Counted from the first letter of the stretch, positions 25,630-34,410 are shown. The stretch: DNA of 64,000 nt from Olsenella sp. An285 (GCF_002159625.1 NZ_NFIZ01000005.1:62001-126000); one strand, 5' to 3'. Made by a program: numbers and translations. Notes: generated by a model from the letters alone, not told the origin.

Positions 25630-26163
25630 ATGAGGGCGTTCATAGCCATAGAGCTGCCGGAGGCGTTTGCGGACGAGGTCGACGAGCTCGCGCGTGGTCT
25701 TGCGGGCGTCTGCGAGGGCCGCTTCGTGTCGCAGGAGAACCGCCATATCACGCTCGCGTTTCTCGGCGAGGTGGGAGAGGCCGAGACGCGCTCCGCCATG
25801 GGGGCGCTTGACGCTGCGTGCGGAGGGCGGGGTCCCGTGCCGCTGCAGCAGTGCGGCCTTGGTACCTTCGGACGCTCCCGTGACGCCACGCTCTGGCTCG
25901 GCATCGAGAAGGACCCGCAGCTCATGGGGCTTACCGCCCGCGTGCGCGAGGAGCTCTCCGCCCGCGGGCTCGCCTATGACGAGAAGGACTTCCTACCGCA
26001 CGTGACGCTCGCGCGGCGGGCGCGCGTGCCCCGCGGGTCGCTGGGGGACCTGGCGTTCCCGCTTCCGGACGAGGCGACGCGCGTCACGCTCTTCAGGAGC
26101 ATCCTCGGACCGGACGGTGCCCGCTACAAGCCGCTCTACACCTGTCCCCTCTTGGCGGGCTAG
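25630..26163 (+). CDS. thpR: RNA 2',3'-cyclic phosphodiesterase
   Basis: 177 aa, typical of 2H phosphoesterases. The start MRAFIAIELPE, the first HITLAFLGEV motif and the second HVTLARR motif supply the two catalytic His residues. It opens 2',3'-cyclic phosphates on RNA ends, and was earlier called 2'-5' RNA ligase. The ATG has AGGAGGG 4-5 nt upstream. TATAGT then GACGAGAAGGAC, a variant of the window's recurrent motif, lie in the leader. It overlaps the convergent recQ by 4 bases (CTAG). Confidence 0.93.
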   Translation: MRAFIAIELPEAFADEVDELARGLAGVCEGRFVSQENRHITLAFLGEVGEAETRSAMGALDAACGGRGPVPLQQCGLGTFGRSRDATLWLGIEKDPQLMGLTARVREELSARGLAYDEKDFLPHVTLARRARVPRGSLGDLAFPLPDEATRVTLFRSILGPDGARYKPLYTCPLLAG

Positions 26164-28046
26164 CCGTTGATCCTCTCGAGGAAGACGTCGCCGTAGCGCT
26201 CGGCCTTCTTGGCGCCCACGCCGGAGACGCCGAGGAGCTCCTCGACCGTGCTCGGCCGCTTGGCGCACATGTCCACGAGCGTGGCGTTGGAGAAGATGAA
26301 GTACGACGGCACGCCCTGCTCGCGCGCGAGCTCGCCCCGAAGCTCGGAGAGCCGAGCGTAGAGCTCCCGCCCCGCATCGTCCAGCTCGGAGACGTCCGTG
26401 GCGGCCCGGGTCTTGGCGGGGGCGGCGGGGACGCGCTCGACGCGCGGGGCGCCTCGCGCCACCTTGAGCACGAACGGCTCGTCCCAGGGTGCCTCCCGGC
26501 GCAGGAACGGCCCCGAGAGCCCGGTGAGCTCGATCGTGGGATAGTCCCCTCCGGTGCGCGCGAGGATGCCACGGAAGACCAGCTCGTCCATGATGGCGCG
26601 CACGCGCGCGGCGGGGACGTCGGCCATGATGCCGTAGGTTGAGAGCGAGTCGAAGCCGCGGCGCAGGACCTTCTCGCCGCGCGATCCACGCAGCACGTCC
26701 ACGATCATGGTCGCCCCGACGCTGCGCCCGCGCTGGGCGACGCGCGCGACGCAGCTCACCACCTTGAGGGCGTCCGTGGTGGCGTCCACCTCCTCGAAGT
26801 CCGTGAGGCAGTTCCCGCAGTTGCCGCAGTAGGCTGGCGCCTCCTCGCCAAAGTAGCGCAGGATGTGGGCGCGCAGGCACTCGGTGGTGGTGGCGTAGAA
26901 GACCATCTGGCGCAGCCGCTCGGCGTCGCGCTCGGCGAGCGCCTCGACCTGCTCGGACGTGAGCCCCTCGCGAGGCTCGCTCCGCGAGAGCAGGAACTCC
27001 GCCGTGTGAACGTCGCCGGGGGAGTAGAGCAGCAGGCAGTCCGCCTTGGTGCCGTCGCGGCCCGCGCGCCCGGCCTCCTGGTAGTAGTTCTCCAGGCTGA
27101 GCGGCAGGTTGTAGTGGACCACGTAGCTCACGTTGGACTTGTCGATGCCCATGCCAAAGGCGTTGGTGGCCACCATCACGCGCGCTCGGTCGTAGAGGAA
27201 GTCCTCCTGGTTGCGCTCGCGCTCCTCCGCGGAGAGCCCCGCGTGGTAGCGCGTGGCGGCCAGCCCCTCGTCGCGCAGCAGCTCGCAGACCTCCTCCACG
27301 GCGCGTCGGCTCGAGCAGTAGACGATGCCGGAGAGACTGGCGCGCTGGCGGACAAAGGTAACAAGCATGCGGTCCTTCTCGGCAGCTCCTCGCGGGCGCG
27401 AGACGGAGAACGAGAGATTCGGCCGGTCAAAGCTCGCCACGACCACAAGGGGGTCCCGAAGCCCCAGCGCGGCCAGAATGTCCTTGCGCACGGCGCGGGT
27501 GGCCGTGGCCGTGAGCGCCATCACGGGCGGACGCGCGGGCAGTGCCTCGAGAAACTCAATGATGCGCTGGTAGCTGGGCCTAAAGTCGTTGCCCCACTGA
27601 GAGATGCAGTGAGCCTCGTCCACGGCGAGGAGCGCCACGCCGCGCGCGGAGACGGTCTCCAGGAAGGCCGGGTCGTCAAGGCGCTCCGGCGCCGCGTAGA
27701 CGAGGGCGAGCGCCCCCGAGGCCATGCCGTGGAGCACGCCTGCGCGCTCGCTGGCCGAGAGCGTGGAGTTGAGGAAGCTTGCCGCCACGCCCATCTGGCG
27801 CAGCGCTCCCACCTGGTCCGCCATGAGCGAGATGAGCGGGGAGACCACGAGCGTGAGCCCGCCCGTGCGCGCGGCGAGCGCGAGCGCCGGCACCTGGTAG
27901 CAGATGGACTTGCCGGCGGAGGTTGGCATGACGGCCATGATGTCGCGGCCTGCGAGCACGGCGTCCACGATCTCCGCCTGGTGCGGCCGGAAGCTCGGGT
28001 AGCCAAAGGTGGTGCGCAGTATGTCGAGGGGCGTCGCGTCCGCCAT
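26160..28046 (-). CDS. recQ: ATP-dependent DNA helicase RecQ
   Basis: 628 aa. It has helicase motifs FRPHQAEIVDAVL, PTSAGKSICYQ (Walker A), DEAHCISQWGNDFRPSY, and motif VI around YYQEAGRAGRDG. Next come a zinc-binding RQC region with CLRAHILRYF and CGNCGNC, and a C-terminal HRDC domain (VPSYFIFSNATLVDMC). It unwinds DNA 3'-5' in recombination repair. The ATG at 28046 is chosen over one 11 codons upstream because ACAGGAG is 5 nt ahead. The upstream region carries GTTCTTCTC (28065). Confidence 0.95.
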   Translation of the reverse strand: MADATPLDILRTTFGYPSFRPHQAEIVDAVLAGRDIMAVMPTSAGKSICYQVPALALAARTGGLTLVVSPLISLMADQVGALRQMGVAASFLNSTLSASERAGVLHGMASGALALVYAAPERLDDPAFLETVSARGVALLAVDEAHCISQWGNDFRPSYQRIIEFLEALPARPPVMALTATATRAVRKDILAALGLRDPLVVVASFDRPNLSFSVSRPRGAAEKDRMLVTFVRQRASLSGIVYCSSRRAVEEVCELLRDEGLAATRYHAGLSAEERERNQEDFLYDRARVMVATNAFGMGIDKSNVSYVVHYNLPLSLENYYQEAGRAGRDGTKADCLLLYSPGDVHTAEFLLSRSEPREGLTSEQVEALAERDAERLRQMVFYATTTECLRAHILRYFGEEAPAYCGNCGNCLTDFEEVDATTDALKVVSCVARVAQRGRSVGATMIVDVLRGSRGEKVLRRGFDSLSTYGIMADVPAARVRAIMDELVFRGILARTGGDYPTIELTGLSGPFLRREAPWDEPFVLKVARGAPRVERVPAAPAKTRAATDVSELDDAGRELYARLSELRGELAREQGVPSYFIFSNATLVDMCAKRPSTVEELLGVSGVGAKKAERYGDVFLERING

Positions 28047-28157
28047 GGGGCTCCTGTCGCCGGGTTCTTCTCGCCCCATTATGCGCCTTGGGCCGGACGG
28101 AAATCGCCCCTCGCCACGCGGCTTTGTCGCGCTCGGGTCGTGCCGCTCGTGCGTCGC

Positions 28158-28192
28158 CCGTAAGCCGCGGCACCGTTCGCCGCGGCTTACGG
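28158..28192. repeat. Hairpin upstream of sigI
   Basis: CCGTAAGCCGCGG and CCGCGGCTTACGG are perfect 13-bp arms with a 9-nt loop. It lies between the divergent recQ and sigI genes about 110 nt before sigI. A smaller CCCCGC-TTTT-GCGGGG hairpin follows at 28254-28270. Either may control sigI or mark a transcript end. Confidence 0.7.
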
Positions 28193-28301
28193 AGCGCTTA
28201 CGTTCTCGTGCCGCGCGGCCGATATCCTGAACGCTTCAGGTGATTTCCAGGCGACCCCGCTTTTGCGGGGCGGCGTCCGCATCCTATCTCCGAGGGGAGC
28301 G

Positions 28302-29045
28302 ATGAGAGAAAGCAGGGAGATAGTCGCTCGGGTTCGCGCAGCAAGGCGGGATCCGCGTGCCGCCGACGAGCTCGTACGGAGCTACCTCCCGTTCATCAAG
28401 GCGGAGACGGCAAAGTTCATGGGCCGGCCGCCGCAGGAGGGACGAGACGACGAGCTGGGGATCGCCATGTATGCCTTTCACGAGGCGGTGATGACGTACG
28501 ACCGCGCGCGAGGAGCGTTCATACCCCTCGCCGCCCTGAGCATCAGAAACCGCCTGATTGACTTCAGGCGCAGAGAGAGCAGGCACGCCGAGGTGGTCTC
28601 TCTGGACGAGCGGCGCCCGGCGTCCGACGACGAGGACGACCGCCCGCTCGTTGAGACGCTGGCTGCAGAGAAGGACGAGATCTCGGAGCGCGAGACGCGT
28701 CTTGCGAGCCGGGCGGAGATAGCGGAATTTGCCTCGCAGCTCAGGGACTTTGGGATAACCCTCTTTGACGTGACGGAGAGCTGCCCGCAGCAGCGGCGCA
28801 CGCTCGAGGCGTGCGGCAGGGCCCTTGCGCACGCCCGAGCCAACCCCGAGCTCCTGGAGCGTCTTCTCGCCACCAAGAAGCTGCCGATCACCGACCTTGC
28901 CCGCGGCTCCGGGGTGGAGAAGAAGACCCTCGAGCGCCACCGCACCTATCTCGTGGCGCTGCTGCTGGCCTACACCAACGGCTTCGAGATCATCCGCGGA
29001 CACCTCCACAAGATTGTGGAGCGCCCGGGAGGTGACGCACGATGA
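28302..29045 (+). CDS. sigI: RNA polymerase sigma factor, SigI family
   Basis: 247 aa. The region-2-like part covers DELVRSYLPFIKAETAKFM, DELGIAMYAFHEAVMTYD and GAFIPLAALSIRNRLIDF, with the SigI-specific C-terminal domain (ITDLARGSGVEKKTLERHRTYLVALLLA, then NGFEIIRGHL). SigI factors in Bacillus and Clostridium answer to heat or to extracellular polysaccharide and are held by the membrane anti-sigma RsgI. The ATG has GAGGGGAG upstream. It overlaps rsgI by 4 bases (ATGA), so expression is coupled. Confidence 0.93.
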   Translation: MRESREIVARVRAARRDPRAADELVRSYLPFIKAETAKFMGRPPQEGRDDELGIAMYAFHEAVMTYDRARGAFIPLAALSIRNRLIDFRRRESRHAEVVSLDERRPASDDEDDRPLVETLAAEKDEISERETRLASRAEIAEFASQLRDFGITLFDVTESCPQQRRTLEACGRALAHARANPELLERLLATKKLPITDLARGSGVEKKTLERHRTYLVALLLAYTNGFEIIRGHLHKIVERPGGDAR

Positions 29046-29866
29046 GGTACCTGATCATGGAGTGCGCGCTGAGCTACGCGGTGGCCCTTGACGAGGAGGG
29101 GCGCTTCCTGCGGGTTCCCAACCTCGGATACGAGATGGGCCAGGTGGTCGAGGACGTCGTCCTCTTTGGGGAGGGGGAAGTCCTTGAATTCGGGGCCCGC
29201 TCGGCGAGAAGAACCCGCGGGCGTGTGGGGCTGATAGCCGCCGCGGCGTGTCTCGTCGTTGCCGTTGTTGCCGGTGGCGTGCTGTGGCGTCTGCCAATCG
29301 GCACGGTGTACATGAGGATCAATCCCGAGGTGAGCATGGAGGTCAACCGGCTTGACCGCGTGGTCTCCCTCGAGGGAGAGAACAACGACGGCGCCGAGCT
29401 CATCGCCGGCTTCTCCTATTACGGCCGGACGGTCGACGAGGTCACGGACGACTTGGCGGAGCTCGCCGAGGACGAGGGCTATCTCGACGAGGGCGGGACC
29501 ATCGAGGTGACGGTCGAGTCCGAAGACGAGGGGTGGAAGACCGCGACGGAGGACCGGCTGATCGTGGAGCTGGAGGTGCACCTCGACCACAGGGTGACCG
29601 TGACGGTGCCGGGCGTAAGCGATGACGTCATGAGGCCAGAGCCGGGGGACGCTTGGGATGACGATGCGGCGGACGATGCGGTCGAGGGGGATGCGGAGAC
29701 GCCGCCCCCGAGCGTGCCCGCTGGCGACGAAGACGACGACGGGGACGACGACTGGGACGACGATGGCGACGACGGGGACGACGGCGATGACGGGGACTGG
29801 GACGACGACAGCGACGACGACGGGGACGATGACGGCGACTGGGACGATGACGATGACGATGACTAA
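29042..29866 (+). CDS. rsgI: RsgI-like membrane anti-sigma factor with Asp-rich tail
   Basis: 274 aa. Residues 1-50 form the RsgI N-terminal sigma-binding region (ECALSYAVALDEEGRFLRVPN). One membrane helix is at about 62-83. The external domain starts with YMRINPEVSMEVNRLDRV. The Asn94-Pro95 pair lies where RsgI proteins are reported to self-cleave. Residues 229-274 are almost only Asp with Gly and Trp (DDDWDDDGDDGDD type), where clostridial RsgI often carries carbohydrate-binding domains. It presumably holds SigI inactive until an outside signal; the acidic tail could bind cations or a positively charged surface, which is inference. Confidence 0.88.
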   Translation: MRYLIMECALSYAVALDEEGRFLRVPNLGYEMGQVVEDVVLFGEGEVLEFGARSARRTRGRVGLIAAAACLVVAVVAGGVLWRLPIGTVYMRINPEVSMEVNRLDRVVSLEGENNDGAELIAGFSYYGRTVDEVTDDLAELAEDEGYLDEGGTIEVTVESEDEGWKTATEDRLIVELEVHLDHRVTVTVPGVSDDVMRPEPGDAWDDDAADDAVEGDAETPPPSVPAGDEDDDGDDDWDDDGDDGDDGDDGDWDDDSDDDGDDDGDWDDDDDDD

Positions 29867-30006
29867 CCCGCCTTCCGAACGGCGTCCCTAGCCCCGCGTT
29901 CTTCTCGCCAGATCTTTTTTCGAGCGACCCCGGTTTTGGTGATGCCCCCTGCGCAACCTCTCACCGCAAGGCAAGAAGAAGGCACGACAACCTCAAGGAG
30001 GACACC

Positions 30007-30912
30007 ATGAAGAGCACGAGCCTGAAGAGCATCCTTACCAGCGCGACGATGGGCGTTGCCCTTGCGGCGGTTCTCGCGGGATGCGGGTCGACCACCACGA
30101 CGAATCCCCCCGCGCAGACGAACGAGGCCCAGGTCGAGGCCCAGGCGGAGACTCCCGTCTCCCAGGCGGTGGGCACCCTGCTCCTGAGCGTCAACCCCGA
30201 GATCGAGATCGAGTATGACAACAAGGGCCTGGTCACCGAGATCGAGGGAGTGAACGACGAGGGCCGAGGCGTTGTGGGCGGCTATGGCGGGTACGAGGGG
30301 CGTGAGTGTCGGGAGGTGGTCTCCGAGCTCGTGGGGGAGATCTACGAGGCGGGCCACTTCAACCAGACCGTCGACGGACACGACCGAAACGTTGTCGTGA
30401 AGCTCGAGCAGGGCTCGAGCTACCCGGGGGAGGACTTCCTTCGCAGAATCGAGAGCGGCGTTCGCGAAACGGTCGGCGGGTTCGGCCTTGCGTCCGACGC
30501 CCTTGCGGTGGCGCCCGAGCAGCTTGACGACCGCGGGTACATCGGCCTCGATGCAGCCAAGGACATCGTCTTGTCTCAGCTGGGGCTGAGCGAGGCAAGC
30601 TTCAACGACCACGAGTACGAGCTCGATGACGGCGTCTACGAGATGGAGTTCACGTCCGGCGGCGTGGAGTACGAGTATGAGGTCGACGCTCGCACGGGCA
30701 AGGTCCTCGAGGCTGACATCGACGGCAACGACGACTGGGATGACCGCGACGACTGGGATGACTGGCACGACGACCGCTACGATCGAGACGACGACTGGGA
30801 CGATCGAGACGACGACTGGGACGACGATGACGACCTGGATGACCGTGACGACTGGGACGACGACCGCGACGACGATCGCGACGACTGGGATGACGACCGC
30901 GACGACGACTAG
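30007..30912 (+). CDS. Lipoprotein with RsgI-like and PepSY-like domains and a DW-repeat tail
   Basis: 301 aa. A lipobox (VLAGC, Cys26) ends the signal peptide. A domain beginning LLLSVNPEIEIEYDNKGLV (Asn63-Pro64) resembles the outer domain of RsgI next door. Residues about 180-238 look like PepSY (AAKDIVLSQLG, then YEVDARTGKVLEADID). From 241 to the end the protein is a repeat of DDWDD with Arg, His and Tyr, echoing the tail of RsgI. It starts 140 bases after rsgI, with AAGGAGG upstream, and ends at a clear terminator. It likely sits on the outer membrane face as a partner or sensor for the SigI/RsgI pair; the function is not known. Confidence 0.85.
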   Translation: MKSTSLKSILTSATMGVALAAVLAGCGSTTTTNPPAQTNEAQVEAQAETPVSQAVGTLLLSVNPEIEIEYDNKGLVTEIEGVNDEGRGVVGGYGGYEGRECREVVSELVGEIYEAGHFNQTVDGHDRNVVVKLEQGSSYPGEDFLRRIESGVRETVGGFGLASDALAVAPEQLDDRGYIGLDAAKDIVLSQLGLSEASFNDHEYELDDGVYEMEFTSGGVEYEYEVDARTGKVLEADIDGNDDWDDRDDWDDWHDDRYDRDDDWDDRDDDWDDDDDLDDRDDWDDDRDDDRDDWDDDRDDD

Positions 30913-30938
30913 CTGACGGCTGCAATTCACTCTCGCGT

Positions 30939-30966
30939 GAGGCGGGCCCGGTGCCCGCCTCGTTTT
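30939..30966 (+). terminator. Terminator of the sigI-rsgI-lipoprotein cluster
   Basis: GAGGCGGGC pairs with GCCCGCCTC and is followed by GTTTTT. Confidence 0.9.
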
Positions 30967-31099
30967 TGCGTCGTTGCGGAGCGGTCGCGAATCGCCACCA
31001 TACATCCCGCGCGATTCCGGGGAAGTTTGCCCAGTTGACGAGAAGAACGTCACGCAGGATGTATGCTGCGCTCCCGCGGGCAGCCCGGCGTCCGCCGCC

Positions 31100-31846
31100 C
31101 TACAGCGCCACGGCAAGCGCCACGAGCGCCACGCAGAGCGCGAGCACCGCCCAGTCGCGCGCGACGAGCGGGTAGCGGCGGTAGCTGCTCTCGCGCGTGC
31201 GCAGGTAGAAGCCGCGCTGCTCGGCGGCGAGCGCCGTGGCGTCGGTCTTTCCCACGGAGCTCACGAGCAGGGGGACGCAGAGCGGCAGCATGAGCGTGAG
31301 CTTGCGGACGGGGTTTCTCGTGTCGTACTCGACCCCGCGCGCGGTCTGGGCCTCCATGATCGCGTTCATCTCCTGGGAGAACACGGGCACGAAGCGCAGC
31401 GCCGTGGTGAACGTGAACGCGTAGCGGTAGGGCACGTGCAGCACCTCCACGCAGGCGTTGGCGAGGTCCGTGAGCCTGGTCACCGTGAGCATGAGCACGA
31501 GCGGCAGCGCCACCCCCATGAGGCGCAGGCACACCTTGGGGGCCGTGGCCAGGCCGTCCGTGGTGACAAAGCCCCAGACGACCTCGCCGGTGTGGGTGAA
31601 GAGGAGCTGGAAGACAAACATCACCACGCCGAGCGGAACCACCAGCTTGAGCAGCCGCGCGAGCCGTTCCGGCACGCCGGCGTGGGCCGCGAGCGCAAAC
31701 GTGAGGGCAAGAAGCCCCAGGAGCAGGGCATAGGTGTCCGCCAGCAGCGTCGCGGCCACGATGGCTGCGGCAAGGGCGAGCTTGGTCACGGGGTTCAGCC
31801 GGTGGAGCAGCGTGCTCCCGGGAACGTAGTCGATGACGCTAGTCAC
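31100..31846 (-). CDS. ecfT: ECF transporter transmembrane subunit EcfT (second module)
   Basis: 248 aa from a GTG that overlaps the end of the fused ecfA gene by 8 bases. It begins TSVIDYVPGSTLLHRLNPVTKL, a typical EcfT start, and carries the coupling motifs AQTARGVEYD and AEQRGFYLR near residues 160-215. Several membrane helices are present. It is the last gene of the leader peptide-S-EcfA-EcfT operon. It couples the ATPases to the S component encoded at 33694. Confidence 0.92.
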   Translation of the reverse strand: MTSVIDYVPGSTLLHRLNPVTKLALAAAIVAATLLADTYALLLGLLALTFALAAHAGVPERLARLLKLVVPLGVVMFVFQLLFTHTGEVVWGFVTTDGLATAPKVCLRLMGVALPLVLMLTVTRLTDLANACVEVLHVPYRYAFTFTTALRFVPVFSQEMNAIMEAQTARGVEYDTRNPVRKLTLMLPLCVPLLVSSVGKTDATALAAEQRGFYLRTRESSYRRYPLVARDWAVLALCVALVALAVAL

Positions 31847-33608
31847 GGCGGACCATCTCCTCCACGGTGTCGACGATGCCGGAGACCTGGGTGATGCCCG
31901 CAAACGCGGGCGAGACGGTGCGCGCGAGCTCACCCGCCAGGCGCACGACCTGCGGGGGCTCTATGCCGGCACGGGCCATGAGGGCCTCGTCGGCAAAGAC
32001 GTCGCTCGCCGGGCCCTGGGCCAGGATCCGTCCTTCCGCCATGACCACGCAGCGCTCGGCAAAGTCCGAGACCACCTCCATGTCGTGGCAGACCATCACC
32101 ACGGCGCACCCGCGTGCGGCCATCTCGCGCACCGTCTCCATGACCGTCATGCACTCGCGGTAGTCGAGACCGCTCGTGGGCTCGTCCAGGAGAATCACGT
32201 CCGGCTCCATGACCACCACGGAGGCCAGGGCGACCATCTGGCGCTGCCCGCGGGAGAGCGAGAAGGGCGCGGCGTCGAGGGGCAGGCCAAAGCGCTCCGC
32301 CACGGCGCGGGCGCGCTCGCGCGCCTCGTCCGCGGGGACGCCCGTGAGCTCGAGGCCAAAGGCGACCTCGTCGAGGACGGTGTCCTTGCAGAGCTGGCGG
32401 TCGGGGTTCTGGAAGAGCGTGGCCACATGGGCGGCAAGGCGGCTCGTGGGGGCGTCACTCGTGCGGAGGCCCGCCACGACCACCTCGCCGGAGGCGGGCT
32501 TGAGCAGGCCGTTCAGAAGCTTCGTGAGCGTTGTCTTGCCGGCTCCGTTCTGGCCGATGACGCTCACGATCTCCCCGGGGCGCGCCTCGAAGGAGAGGTG
32601 CTCCACGGTGGCGCGGCTGCCCGGATAGGCAAAGCTCACGTCGTGGAAGCGAACGACGGGCTCGGCGGCGGGTCCGGCGTCCGGAGCCTCGGGCTTCGCG
32701 GCGGTGGCGGGCGCCGGGTTCTTCTCGCCCGCGCGCACGCCGCTCCGTCCGCGCAGGAGGCCCGCAATGAGGTCGCGCGCCTCCGCCACGCTGAGGCAGG
32801 GGGCGCCGGGGGCGATGATGCCGTGCTCGGCAAGGCTGTTGGAGACGCGAGCCACGCGGGGGCTGTCCACGCCAAGCGCCCGCAGCTCGCGGCCGTGCGA
32901 GAAGACCTCGCGAGGCGTGCCGTCAAAGGCCAGGCGCCCCTCGTCCATCACCAGGATGCGGTCGCAGTGCTCGCAGAGGAGCGCCACCTTCTGCTCGATG
33001 ACCACCACCGTGATGCCGGCGCTGGCGTTGAGCTCCCGCAGCGTGTCAAAGACCGCGCTCGAGGAGACGGGGTCGAGCGCCGCCGTGGGCTCGTCCAGCA
33101 CGAGGACGCGCGGCGCGAGCGCAAGGATGGCAGCGATGGCCACCTTTTGCTTCTGCCCGCCCGAGAGCGTGGCGATCTCGCGCTCGCGCAGGTCGGCAAT
33201 GCCCGCGGTCTCAAGCGCCTCCGCCACGCGGGCTGGAATCTCCTCGTGCGGCACGCCGAAGTTCTCGAGGCCAAAGAGCAGCTCGTCCTCCGTCACGGAG
33301 GCTACCATCTGGGCATCTATGTCCTGGTTCACGCTGCCCACGATGCGGGAGATGTCCGTGAGCGTGACCTCGCAGGTGTCCCGGCCGTCCACGAGGGCGG
33401 CGCCAAAGAGCTGCCCGCGGTAGTGATGGGGGATGGCCCCGGACATGACGGCCGCGAGCGTGGACTTTCCGGCGCCCGAGGGGCCTATCACGCCAACGAA
33501 CTCCCCCGACGCGATGTCGAGGGAGGCGTGGTCGAGCGCGGGGTGGTCGGACCCACCGTATGAGAACGAGACGTCCTCGAGCCTGATGATGGGGGAGTCG
33601 CTGGTCAT
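31839..33608 (-). CDS. ecfA: Fused ECF transporter ATPase (second module)
   Basis: 589 aa with two NBDs. NBD1: GPSGAGKST, LSGGQKQKVAIA, VLVLDEPTAALDP. NBD2 from about residue 320: GQNGAGKTT, LSRGQRQMVALA, ILLDEPTSGLDY. An Ala/Pro-rich linker (GEKNPAPATAAKPEAPDAG) joins them. As in the riboflavin module, both ATPases are one chain, but here the linker contains no palindrome. A 29-bp-arm palindrome lies upstream, between this gene and the S-component gene. The ATG has AAAGG upstream. Confidence 0.93.
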   Translation of the reverse strand: MTSDSPIIRLEDVSFSYGGSDHPALDHASLDIASGEFVGVIGPSGAGKSTLAAVMSGAIPHHYRGQLFGAALVDGRDTCEVTLTDISRIVGSVNQDIDAQMVASVTEDELLFGLENFGVPHEEIPARVAEALETAGIADLREREIATLSGGQKQKVAIAAILALAPRVLVLDEPTAALDPVSSSAVFDTLRELNASAGITVVVIEQKVALLCEHCDRILVMDEGRLAFDGTPREVFSHGRELRALGVDSPRVARVSNSLAEHGIIAPGAPCLSVAEARDLIAGLLRGRSGVRAGEKNPAPATAAKPEAPDAGPAAEPVVRFHDVSFAYPGSRATVEHLSFEARPGEIVSVIGQNGAGKTTLTKLLNGLLKPASGEVVVAGLRTSDAPTSRLAAHVATLFQNPDRQLCKDTVLDEVAFGLELTGVPADEARERARAVAERFGLPLDAAPFSLSRGQRQMVALASVVVMEPDVILLDEPTSGLDYRECMTVMETVREMAARGCAVVMVCHDMEVVSDFAERCVVMAEGRILAQGPASDVFADEALMARAGIEPPQVVRLAGELARTVSPAFAGITQVSGIVDTVEEMVRRD

Positions 33609-33623
33609 GGTGACCTTTCTCTT

Positions 33624-33682
33624 TTGACAATCTGCCCGGGGCCAGCTGTCAAGTTGACAGTTTGACCCGGGCAGATTGTCAA
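33624..33682. repeat. TTGACA-type palindrome between ECF genes
   Basis: 29-bp arms (TTGACAATCTGCCCGGG outwards, CTGTCAA inwards) with two mismatches and a one-base loop. It is related in outer sequence to the palindromes at 55940 and 57514. It sits between two codirectional genes of one operon. Confidence 0.85.
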
Positions 33683-33693
33683 GTCCTGGGTGG

Positions 33694-34272
33694 CTAGTCG
33701 GCGAGTTTGAGGGCGGCCTTGATGGGGAGGTAGAGCGCGCTCACCAGGATGGCGTTGAAGACGCCGGTGAGGACGACCACGGGAAGCATGGCCGCGGCGA
33801 GCTCGGCCGCGCCGCCCACCATGGCGATCTTGATGAGCATGAAGATCACGCCGGAGACCACGGTGGTGACAAAGGAGCCGGCGAGCGGGACGAACTTCTT
33901 GGCGGGCGAGGCCATGCCGGCGGCCACGATTCCGGCCATGAGCATGGCGGCGATGCCCTCGGCCGCGAAGTCGATGAAGGGCGAGGTGGTGGTGACCTGG
34001 ATGACTGCCGCGGAGATGAGGCCGATCACGAGCGCCTGCGGCAGGTTGGGACGCACCACGAGGATGGTGAGGCAGAAGGCGGAGATGATGAACTCGGGGC
34101 TGATGAGGCCGCCGGAGATGCCGGAGATGGCCTTGCCCACGGTGAAGTTGAGGATGAAGCCCGCGGCAAGGAGGACGGCGAGAAGAACGAGGGCCTGGAT
34201 GTCGAGCTTGCCGTGGTCGGCGGTGGCGACGGTGCGGGCGGCGGAGGTCTGGGCGGCGGTGTTCTCGGACAT
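33694..34272 (-). CDS. ECF transporter S component, probably tryptophan-related
   Basis: 192 aa with about six membrane segments (VLLAVLLAAGFILNF, and later GFVTT-like SFVTTVVSGVIFML). It is clearly an S component by operon position before a fused EcfA and EcfT. Substrate assignment rests on the upstream attenuator: a leader peptide with three Trp codons in a row and a terminator. That predicts induction when charged tRNA-Trp is scarce, hence uptake of tryptophan or a precursor. The ATG has GAAAGGA upstream. Confidence 0.82.
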   Translation of the reverse strand: MSENTAAQTSAARTVATADHGKLDIQALVLLAVLLAAGFILNFTVGKAISGISGGLISPEFIISAFCLTILVVRPNLPQALVIGLISAAVIQVTTTSPFIDFAAEGIAAMLMAGIVAAGMASPAKKFVPLAGSFVTTVVSGVIFMLIKIAMVGGAAELAAAMLPVVVLTGVFNAILVSALYLPIKAALKLAD

Positions 34273-34314
34273 GGCGGTTTCCTTTCTGGAGTCTGGCGGG
34301 AGGTGCTGGCTGGA

Positions 34315-34360
34315 GGTTCTTATCGGCTTGCGGTTCTTATCGGCTTGCGGTTCTTATCGT
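34315..34360. repeat. 17-bp tandem repeat, nearly three units
   Basis: Units of GGTTCTTATCGGCTTGC at 34315, 34332 and (partial) 34349. They lie in the transcribed leader between the attenuator terminator and the S-component gene. GGTTCTTATCG resembles the window's GTTCTTCTCG motif. Confidence 0.85.
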
Positions 34361-34386
34361 CCTGGGCGCTGATTGCCACAAGAAAA

Positions 34387-34410
34387 GGGCCCCCGGTCTT
34401 CCGGGAGCCC
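34387..34410 (-). terminator. Attenuator terminator of the tryptophan-type leader
   Basis: On the minus strand, GGGCTCCCGG pairs with CCGGGGGCCC and is followed by TTTTCTT. It lies about 30 nt after the leader peptide stop. GCGCCA just after the leader can pair with TGGCGC at the Trp codons, as expected for a 1:2 stem. Confidence 0.85.

Noticed and set aside
28254-28270. CCCCGC-TTTT-GCGGGG hairpin as a terminator
   Set aside because: The T-run is in the loop, not after the stem, and it lies in the leader of sigI; kept only as possible leader structure.
29703-30912. GAC-rich DNA at the ends of rsgI and the lipoprotein gene as a non-coding satellite
   Set aside because: The frames stay open with a regular Asp/Trp pattern and both end at normal stops, the second just before a terminator.
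34387-34410. T-box leader for the tryptophan-type ECF operon
   Set aside because: No T-box sequence (TGGNACCGCG-like) is present; the Trp-rich leader peptide and terminator fit ribosome-mediated attenuation.
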